The notes under the pieces are model-generated. The model was not told where the DNA came from and did no database searches. It saw only the letters and a program-made list of their open reading frames with translations. Made by a program: the position numbers and the translations under genes. Positions 55,784 through 64,000 of a DNA stretch of 64,000 bases are shown piece after piece. The stretch is from Cloeon dipterum (lineage: Eukaryota; Arthropoda; Insecta; Ephemeroptera; Baetidae): assembly GCF_949628265.1 (NCBI RefSeq), contig NC_088786.1, positions 39,825,681 through 39,889,680 on the forward strand, written 5' to 3'. Position 1 is the stretch's first letter. Each line of letters begins with the position of its first letter.

Positions 55784-56845
55784 TCACTCTGCAACTTTTC
55801 CAGGACACCTTCCATACCGATTGTGATCATACAAACCATGATGGCTCATTTCCCTGCCACACGTGGGACATTTCACCATTTTGTGATACTTCTTGACATG
55901 GTTATTCAAATCTGCTTTTGAAGCAAACATCTTGCCACACTTCTTCTGTCCACATCTGATTTTCTTCTCCGAATGCTTCCGAAGAACATGTTTTTTCAAG
56001 TTATCCTTCTGCTCTGCCGAGTAACGGCAGAATTGGCAGCGGAATTCCTTTCGTTCCTGATGTTCCTGTTGCTCGTGCTCGATTCTCTTTTGAGCTGAGG
56101 CGAAATATTTCTTGCAACCAGAAGTGATGCACTTTTCCAACTTTCCATTGTGCTTGTAACTTGAGTGCTGTGAAATTTGGAGATACACCTTGTTGCATTC
56201 GCAGCATTTGCCACTGTAGTCTGGTTTTTTGATGTTGTTTGATCCAGATTTGGAAGGAGCAGAAGATTTTCTCTCTAATTCCTCATTTACAAGATCAATT
56301 TTTTCCTTCAAGTTCAAGTCTTTGTTTTCTCGTGATGAAGGTTCCGGAGAGGGATCTTGCTTATTTTTCATTGTTTCAGTGCATTGAATTTGGAGCTCAT
56401 CTTCATCGAATGGCAAGAATTGATTCAATTCCGGAAAAAGTTCATTTCGGTCCAGCTCTTCTAGCATCAGAAAACCATCATCGATTTTGGCATCAGAGCT
56501 GACATCAAAATAGGAAATAATATGAAACGCTTTTCAAATAATAAATACTTTTCACAAAAAATCTCACCTCTCTTTTCTTTGTGGAATAGGAGCAGGCTCG
56601 CTGCTTGTCATATCAATTTCCGCCCATGGAATTTCGATTCCAGGCTGGAATTCCAGGAATTGCATTAATTCCTGCGAGAGATCTTCATTTTGATCTGCCT
56701 CTTCTTGCCTAAATCCCTCTGTTCTGGCCTCATGGCTACAATATAATAGAAAATCAACCAAATTTCAAACATAAATTTTCTACCTGTTTTCTTCCATTGA
56801 AACGGGAAAAAAGTCTTCGCCGGACGTGATTTCCTTGAGAGACAT
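55784..56845 (-). CDS. zinc-finger protein, copy 2 of tandem array
   Basis: Exons 56784-56845, 56568-56735 and 55784-56498 encode 314 residues (945 nt with stop). The ATG begins MSLKEITSGEDFFPVSMEEN. Exon 2 is acidic (DQNEDLSQELMQFLEF). Exon 3 opens SSDAKIDDGFLMLEELDRNELFPELNQFLPF, followed by a charged linker. From about residue 180 there are five zinc-binding units: CCECNKVYL..H, C-x4-C-x12-H-x4-H (CITSGC), C-x2-C-x12-H-x4-H (CQFC), C-x4-C-x12-H-x4-H (CGQKKC), and a last C-x2-C ending His/Cys (CPTCGREMSHHGLYDHNRYGRC). Probably nuclear and nucleic-acid binding; targets unknown. The C-x4-C spacing in several fingers and the final His-Cys pair make it distinct from standard KRAB/ZAD arrays. 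A local, lineage-specific family is likely. Confidence 0.82.
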
Positions 56846-59193
56846 TTCAGCAGAAAGAATTCTTTCTCCAAACTAGCTCAAACTCCAGCAATCAAAGACG
56901 AGAGAAATCGACGTCCTATTGAAGAAGAGCAATGAGAAATATTCACGATATTTTCCTTTTATTTTTTAGAAAGATATGTTAAAAAAATAAAAATTCCCTT
57001 TTCTTAAAAGAAATTCCTAAAGAAAAAATTGTCGAGAAATATTTTAAAATAGAAACATTCACTAATGCGGGGACATTGATAAAAGAACTTGCAAAAATGG
57101 ATTTATTAAAAAGGATTTTGTATTTCAATAATTACCTAGATAAAAATTCAACGAGGATTAATTTGAAATTGCGCGGTGATTTAACATTAAAATAAAAATG
57201 TGAAAAAGATGCCTTGAAAAATAATTAAAATTGGATAAAAAGTCCAAATGTAGCACGAAAAATTAATTGAACTCAACGCATAATAATTTAAATTAATTCA
57301 CAAGAGACTGTTGAATATTCGTCATAAATTAATTAGCATTGAAATATAGGAAAAATTCTTACAATTTGCTGTCGAAATTGTTAATTTAAAAGCATAGACT
57401 CACACTGTGCTGGAAGTTAATTTAAAAACTAAAATTACACAAAATATATATTTTCTAGCACACATGAATGGCTTCACCCATAAATGATTAAAAAAGGAAT
57501 AGAAATTGGAGAAATATTTAAAAAACTTGATTACTCGTCACTCTATGAGGTTTTTCTTCCCCTTCAACGATCGTGGTGCGCACGTCCACCTGATCCTCTT
57601 TCTTGGGTGACAATGAGCAGCATTTGAGATGGCAAGCGATATTTCTATTTTTCTTCTTCCTAGAATTTAGAGGTGATGTCACAAGAAATTTATTAAAATA
57701 CCTCACAAAAATATGAAAGGACGGAATTTATGTTGTAACCCATGGGGTTTTGTGAGAATTAGGAATGTTTTCTTTTGTTAGAATAAAATCATTATCTCTT
57801 TTCGTTTCGGCTCTAAATCAGAGAGTGCGATTTCGTGAAATATATGCCTCTTAGAAAAATACTAACTTATATGCAACGGATTTTTCAGAAGCTTTAATTC
57901 TCTGATAAATATGACATAAAATATCACATCTTGTTCATTAAAGCACTATAACATAGTCAAGATTTCATATCGTCGGAATTAAGCAGTCGTCTGTATAGAG
58001 CTAATTGCATTTTCAAAAAATTAGAAAAATACAATACAGAAAAATTCAACTTGTTAAAATGCAGTTCAAAATTTTATAAATTAAAAACGCACATCGCCTG
58101 CTTTTATCTAAAAATATTAAATTTTTTTTGAGGTTGCGCCAACTCCAACCAAAAATCTCGGATTCTAATCACCAGAATCGCAAAATTGAATACCTTATGA
58201 TTCACCTCGACCTACCCTTAAGCAACAAATGGGATTTAAGGGGTGCTTTTCCCCAGCACCCACTAATTGATAAAATAATTTAAAAACCGAGGAAGAATGC
58301 TCTGAGTACATTTTGCTGCGATAATTTTTTGAGGGGGTGGAAAGGGTGCGGATGGTGCCAATTTCTTTTACCCATCAGCTATTTAGGGTATATTAAGATG
58401 TGTCTAATGATGGTTAGTTTATGCAATTCTGAATACCTGAGATTTGACGTTGCCAAAATATGAAAATATCGAAAATTTTCGTAATTTTCACGTTTTCAAT
58501 TATTGCCAGTCGCAATCCATCCACCAAACTTGCAGAAATTAACTACCGCTAGACTCGTCTTTACCTCCCCTGGCAATTCAAAGGTTTTAGGGAATGCTTA
58601 TCCTTTTATACTCCTTTTAATCCCTTACTGAATTTTAATGGGTAAAAAAATGTTATTTACGCTGAAAACTATGTTATTTTAAATTTATATCGCTTGATAA
58701 TTAGAAAAAAAATACTGCTCAAGATTAATCCAACACAATCAGATTTTATCCAAGTCAAGTTAATTTATCCATATCTTTTGAAAATGAATGAAAATTAAAT
58801 GCAAGTGGCAGCGAACAGATGATCACATGATAAGATTGCAAATGGAAAAGGTTTTATTTCTCATGTTTTAAAGGCGTGAATAAAATAAAACGAATTTTGG
58901 TTCAAGTTATTGGCTTCATTACGGGCATATATTTGATTAGATAATTTTTTTACAGGCCAACAACCGTCGTCAAACTTTAAATTCATTTCAATTAAATTTC
59001 TATACGAAGAAACACTTATTGTGGGTATTGATTGTCATAATAGCTTTTCTTATTTGATAATTGTTTGCAAATTATTACATCAGCATGTCGTTACTCTAGT
59101 CAGAATTATGGGGAATGTATATGTATATTATTTCGAGATTATGAATTAAAATCTATGAATTCTTAACACTAAGAAAATGTTTCCCCAAGTAAA
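56846..59193. other. spacer between zinc-finger copies 2 and 3
   Basis: Contains the conserved upstream block of copy 2 (about 57530-57680), a 365-bp-repeat relative (about 58130-58640) and the 3' flank of copy 3 (about 58850-59000, gtgaataaaataaaacgaat and caaccgtcgtcaaactt). No other gene. Confidence 0.6.
57530..57680 (-). promoter_or_regulatory. conserved upstream block of zinc-finger copy 2
   Basis: cttccccttcaacgatcgtg, tgatcctctttcttgggtga and gagcagcatttgagatggca, about 690 bp upstream of the ATG. The minus strand is open here (CHLKCCSLSPKKEDQVDVRT), but the frame is not held in copies 1 and 4, so coding is unlikely. Confidence 0.5.
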
Positions 59194-60265
59194 TCACTCT
59201 GCTGCCGCTCCAGGACATTTTCCATACCGATTGTGATCATACAAACCATAATGACTCATTTCCCTGCCACACGTGGGACATTTTACCATTTTGTGATACT
59301 TCCTGACATGATCTCTCAAATAAACCTCCGAAGCAAACATCTTGCCACACTTCTTCTGTCCACATCTGATTTTTTTCTCTGAATGCTTCACTCGGATATG
59401 AGATTCCAAGTTATCCTTCCTCCCTGCCGAGTAATGGCAAAATTGACATTGGAATTCCTTTCGTTCCTGATGCTCCTGTTGCTCGTGTTCGATTCTCTTT
59501 TGAGCTGAGGCGAAATATTTCTTGCAACCAGAAGTGGTGCACTTTTCCAACTTTCCATTGTGCTTCTTCCTGGAGTGTTGTGAGATATGGATATATTCCT
59601 GTTTGCATTCGCAGCAGTTGCCACTTTGGTCTCGTTTTTTAATGTCATTTGATCCAATTTTCAAAGTAGCAGAAGTTTTTCTCTCTTCTTCCACCTCTTG
59701 GATATCCTCCATTCCAAGATCGATGTTTTCCTTCGTATTCAGGTATTTGTTCTCTCCTGACGGTTGTCCTGAAGTGGAATCCTGATGCTCATTGTTCAGT
59801 ATTTCCGCGCTATGAACTTGGAATACTTCCTCGAGATTCAGGAATTGATTATTTTCCTGGAAGAGATCTTTTTGTTCACCCATATCTTCCAGCATCAGCA
59901 ATCCATCACTTTCTGTCTCGTGACTGTTATCCAATTAAAAAATTAGAAATTCTTTTATAAATTGAAAAAAGAATTAAAATTGGCACCTTTCTTTTTCTTG
60001 TGGAATTTGAACGAGTTCACTGCTTTTCGTATCAGTTTCCGCGCATGGAAGGTCGAGAACTTGCTCAGATTCCAGGAATTGCATCAACACCTGCAAGAGA
60101 TCTTCATTTTGATCTCCCTCTTCTGGCCGAAATTCATCTCTTCCGGCATGAGGGCTACAATAAAAAATATTAACTTACATAATTTTATAAAGTAATTTTG
60201 TACCTGTTTTCTTCTAGAGGAACTGGAAAGAAGGCTTCGCCTGACGTTTCTTTTTCGTGAGACAT
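59194..60265 (-). CDS. zinc-finger protein, copy 3 of tandem array
   Basis: Exons 60204-60265, 59987-60154 and 59194-59923 encode 319 residues (960 nt with stop). It starts MSHEKETSGEAFFPVPLEEN. Exon 2 includes DQNEDLLQVLMQFLES. Exon 3 begins SHETESDGLLMLEDMGEQKDLFQENNQFLNL. The N-terminal part is the most diverged of the four copies, while the zinc-finger part is close to copy 2 (CKKYFASAQKRIEHEQQEH, CPTCGREMSHYGLYDHNRYGKC). The same five finger units are present with all zinc ligands. The upstream conserved block lies about 800 bp above the start. Nuclear regulatory role inferred from the fingers; partners unknown. Confidence 0.82.
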
Positions 60266-61738
60266 TTGGAGCAGAAAGGATAAAGGATTCTCACTCCAAA
60301 CTAACACAAACGCGAACAATCAAGAGGAAAGAAAAAGCGTCCAATTGAAGAAAAGGAATGCGAAAAATTCACGATAATTTCTTTTCTGTACGTAGAAAAC
60401 CTATGGTAATAGAAATAAATAAACATTCATAATTTATCAAAGGAAATATTTTCAAGAGATATTTAAAAAATTCTCATTCCACGTGATTTAGATGAAATAA
60501 TTTATCTTATTTAAAATGGATTTATTATTCATATAAATTTTGAAATTTAACACTTTCCGTGTATTGGAAAAGTAGACAAAAACGATATTTGGCTTGTATG
60601 CATGGAAATTACTTTCGTTTATTTAAGAAAATTATGAATTCCAATATTTAATTGGCATGATATAAACACAACGAGGAATAAAATTTTTGATCAACACACG
60701 CTAAGAAAAAGTAATCATGTATTCTATAATATTCATCGAATTTGAAAATAAATCAATACGTAATCAGAGCTCAACTGAATGAAGAATTATAATAACAGCA
60801 AGTAACAGCAGTATATATAGCCTGATTGTATTCAATAATTCGTCCTAAATTAATAATCGTTGAAAAATAATAAAAAATTTCCTAAAATTTTCCAACGAAC
60901 AAAGAGCTGATTTAAAAGTAAACTCACGCAATTGGCTATAAGGAGTACATTAATTTTTAACTATGTGACCATTGAAATTCGATAGCACGAAGGCTACGAG
61001 AAACAAAGGATTGGAAATTGGAGAAATTATCGAAAAATTGAATACTTTGTCGCTCTATGAGGTTTTTCCTTGCCTTCAACGATCGTGATGAGCGTCCATC
61101 TGATCCTATTTCTTCGACGACAATGAGCAGCATTCGAGATGGTTAAAACAAATATTTCTATTTTTCTCTTCTCTGGAATTTTTTGGTGATGTCAGCTATT
61201 GCGACGTTGAGCTAGAGGAAAAGGGCACGCAGCTCGGTTTCAGCGTGGAATGTAAGAAGCGGCGGACTTAACATTTGTCATGGTGTTACAGGGAAGGTCA
61301 CCACAACGCACTCTCTTGGATGAAAGAAAATGAAAGTGAGGAATGACATATACAAGCAGCGGTGATCAGATGATCAGAGATCAAAAATGCTTTTAATTCT
61401 CATGCTTAGCAGACATGCAGATTGGATAAAATAAAACGATTTTTTGTTCAAGCTATCGGCTTCTTTATACTGGCTTTTATTAGAATAGTTTTTATTTGAT
61501 TTACAGGCCAACAACCGTCGTCAAACTTAAAATTTATTTCAATTTAATTTCTGTACGAAGAAACTCTTGTGGGTATTGATGGTCATTAACGTCTTATTTG
61601 ACAATTGTCAGCGAAATATTAAATTAGCATGTTGTTATGCTGGTCAGAAGCATGGAGAATTTATATGTATGTTTCGAGATATGAAATAAAATCTATGAAT
61701 TCTTATAACACTAAAAAATGACTCTTCAAGTAAGTCTA
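60266..61738. other. spacer between zinc-finger copies 3 and 4
   Basis: Holds the conserved upstream block of copy 3 (about 61050-61200) and the 3' flank of copy 4 (about 61390-61540). No other gene. Confidence 0.6.
61050..61200 (-). promoter_or_regulatory. conserved upstream block of zinc-finger copy 3
   Basis: Third copy of the block (ctctatgaggtttttcc, ccttcaacgatcgtgatgag, tgatcctatttcttcgacga, gagcagcattcgagatgg), about 795 bp above the copy-3 ATG. Confidence 0.5.
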
Positions 61739-62792
61739 TCACTTTGCTACCGTTCCAGGACATCTTCCATACCGATTGTGATCATACATTGAAGCAAGAC
61801 TCAATTCTCTACCGCATTTGGGACATTTTTCCATTTTGTGACACAACTTGACATGCTGTTTCAAATCTGTCTCCGAAGCAAACATCTTGCCACAATTCTG
61901 CTGTCCGCATTTGATTTTCTTTTCCGAATGGTGTCGTAGAACATGTCTTTTCAAATCACTCTTATTCTTTGTCGAGTAATGGCACAATTGGCAGCGGAAT
62001 TTCTTTCGTTCCTGATGCTCCTCTTGCTCGTGCTCGATTCTCTTTAGAGCAGAGGCGAAATATTTCCTGCAGCCAGAAGTGGTGCACTTTTTCAACTTTC
62101 TATTGTGCCTCTTGATGTTGTGCTTGGAAATTTTGAGATACACTTTGTTGCATTCGCAGCATTTGCCACTACAGTCTTGTTTTCTTATGTCATTTAATCC
62201 AGATTCAGAAGAAACAGAGGATTTTCTCTGTAATTCCATTTCTTGGATTTCGTCCTTTCCACGACCATTGTTTTCCTTCAAATCCGAGACTTGGTTTTCT
62301 CCTGATGACTGTTCCAGAGTCGGATCTTGCTCACTGTTCGTTGTTTCAGCGCATTGAATTTGGAGTTCCTCCTCGAATCCCAGGAATTGGTTGAGTTCAG
62401 GAAAAAGTTCATTTCGATCCAGCTCTTCTAGCATCAACAAACCATCATCGATTTCTGCCTCAAAGCTGATATCAAAAAAGCAAATAATAAATTGTTTTCA
62501 CTAAAAAATAAATATGTCACCTCTCATTTTCTGGTGGAATAGAAGCAAACTCACAGCTTGTTATATGAATTTCCGCCCATGGAATTTCGGTTTCTAGAAG
62601 AAATTCCATTAATTCCGGCAAGAGATCTTCATTTTGATCTACCCCCTCTTCTTGCCTAAATCCCTCTGTTCTGGCCTCAGAGCTACAATCAAATTGAAAA
62701 TCAACCAAATTTCAAACATAAATTTTCTACCTGTTTTCTTCCATTGAAACGGGAAAAAAAGCTTCGCTGGACGATTCTTCGTTGAGAGACAT
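61739..62792 (-). CDS. zinc-finger protein, copy 4 of tandem array
   Basis: Exons 62731-62792, 62521-62682 and 61739-62465 encode 316 residues (951 nt with stop). It starts MSLNEESSSEAFFPVSMEEN. Exon 2 is six bases shorter than in the other copies (DQNEDLLPELMEFLLETEIP). Exon 3 reads SFEAEIDDGLLMLEELDRNELFPELNQFLGFEEELQ, then a linker almost identical to copy 1 (EQDPTLEQSSGENQVSDLKE). The five zinc-binding units are intact (CTTSGCRKYF, CQLCHYST, CGQQNCGKMF, CPKCGRELSLASMYDHNRYGRC). Its 5' half and upstream flank match copy 2, and its 3' half matches copy 1. Function unknown beyond probable nucleic-acid binding. Confidence 0.83.
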
Positions 62793-64000
62793 TTCAGCAG
62801 AAAGAATTCTTTCTCCAAACTAACTCAAACTCCAACAATGAAGACAAGAGAAATCGACGTCCTATTGAAGAAGAGCAATGTGAAATATTCACGATATTTT
62901 CATTTCATTTTTTAGAAAAATATGTTAAAAAAATACAAATTCATTTTTCTTAAAAGAAATTCCTAAAGAAAAATTTCTCGAGAAATATTTAAAAATAGAA
63001 ACATTCACTCATGCGGGGACATTGATGAAAGATCTTGCAAAAATTGATTTATTAAAAAGGATTTTGAATTTCAATATTAACCTGCTGATAAAAATTCAAC
63101 GAGGAATAGCTTGAAATTGCGGTGACTTAACATTAAAATAAATAAATGTGAAAAAGATGCATTGGAAAATGATTAAAATTAGAGAATAAAAAGTGGAAAT
63201 ATGTAACCCGAAAAATTAAATGAGCTCAACGCATAATAATTTAAATTAATTCACAAGAGATTCTCTTGAATATTCGTCCTATTAATAAAAGCATTGAAAT
63301 ATAGGAAAAAATTCTTACAATTTGCTGTCGAAAATGCTAATTTAAAAGCGACTGACAATATAAAATGTGGTGGAAATTAATTTAAAAATTAAAATAACAC
63401 AAAATATATATTTTCTAGCACACATGAATGGCTTCACCCATAAATGATTAAAAAAAGGAATAGAAATTGGAGAAATATTTAAAAAACTTGATTACTCGTC
63501 ACTCTATGAGATTTTTCTTCCCCTTCAACGATCTCGCGATGCGCACGTCCACCTGATCCTCTTTCTTGGGTGACAATGAGCAGCATTTGAGATGGCAAAC
63601 GATATTTCTATTTTTGTTCTTCTCTAGAATTTAGAGGTGATGTCAAAAGAAATTTATGAAAATACCTCACAAAAATATGAAAGGACGGAATTTATGTTGT
63701 AGCCCATGGGGTTTTGTGAGAAGTATAGGAATGTTTTCTTTTGTTATATTAAAATCATTTTCTCTTTTAGTTTGCGCTCTAAATTAGAGAGTGCGATTTC
63801 GTGAAATTTATGCCTCTTAGAAAAATATTAACTTATATGCAACCAATTTTTCAGAAGCTTTAATTCTCTGATAAATATATGATATGAAATATCACATCTT
63901 GTTCATTAAAGCACTATATAACAGAGCGAAGGTTTCATATCGTTTGAATTGAGCAGTCGGTCTGTATAGAGTAAATAGAGAAAAAGAGGGGAGTACGCAA
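62793..64000. other. upstream flank of zinc-finger copy 4 to window end
   Basis: Nearly identical to the flank of copy 2 (56846-57960) over about 1.1 kb, including 5' UTR text (ccaaactaactcaaactcca versus ccaaactagctcaaactcca) and the conserved block at 63500-63650. No gene is seen before the window ends, but the array may continue. Confidence 0.6.
63500..63650 (-). promoter_or_regulatory. conserved upstream block of zinc-finger copy 4
   Basis: Fourth copy of the block (tttttcttccccttcaacga, ccacctgatcctctttcttg, gacaatgagcagcatttgag), about 710 bp above the copy-4 ATG. Confidence 0.5.

Noticed and set aside
57518..57706. Extra coding exon CHLKCCSLSPKKEDQ upstream of zinc-finger copy 2
   Set aside because: The frame is broken in the homologous blocks of copies 1 and 4, and the ATG exon downstream already starts the protein.
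1..64000. Retroviral or LINE coding remnants
   Set aside because: No reverse transcriptase, integrase, transposase or gag-like motifs were recognised in any frame I read; the repeats look non-autonomous.

Overview
The window is nuclear DNA of an animal, almost certainly an insect. The genes have short exons with GT-AG introns, and most of the sequence is intronic or intergenic and full of short repeats. The best clue to the group is a classic six-cysteine insect odorant-binding-protein (PBP/GOBP) domain. I cannot assign the species. All gene models were built by hand from splice sites and reading phase; nothing was searched against a database.

Layout. (1) 993-3833, minus strand: the 5' part of a gamma-tubulin complex component 5 gene, which runs off the left edge. 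(2) 4568-10646, minus strand: a C-type-lectin locus. One 5' module (signal peptide, basic Cys-containing segment, Ser/Thr-rich mucin-like stalk) is followed by three consecutive C-type lectin cassettes, each ending in its own stop codon. The next cassette starts only about 50 bp after the previous stop, and all the splice phases fit. The third cassette encodes lectin - odorant-binding domain - lectin. (3) 11738-12123, plus strand: a small secreted acidic peptide. (4) 12124-18750: repeat-rich DNA without a convincing gene. (5) About 18.9-52.2 kb, plus strand: a GAS2-like (Drosophila pigs-like) cytoskeletal linker gene with six coding exons at 34018-51439. Its probable non-coding first exon ends at 19157. 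Its introns hold a REXO1-like exonuclease gene on the opposite strand (37493-39356) and a tRNA-Leu(CAG) gene (47902-47985). (6) 52659-62792, minus strand: four tandem copies of a three-exon zinc-finger gene of unknown function. One copy carries a single-base frameshift, and the fourth looks like a mosaic of the others.

Repeats make up much of the rest: about ten copies of a MITE with CACCGGGGGCCGG-type ends; long-terminal-inverted-repeat foldback elements inside the lectin locus; about 100-bp palindromes; a dispersed repeat of roughly 0.5-0.9 kb with a GGGTACCCTGA hairpin; a 365-bp tandem repeat; a 423-bp palindromic element; and a pair of inverted repeats 13 kb apart.

The genes do not form one pathway. 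Two (the TUBGCP5 homologue and the GAS2-like gene) concern microtubules, the exonuclease concerns RNA, the lectin locus and the small peptide encode secreted proteins, and the zinc-finger array is probably nuclear. The most interesting system is the lectin locus: its exon phases suggest mutually exclusive choice among C-terminal recognition cassettes, one of which has captured an odorant-binding domain.
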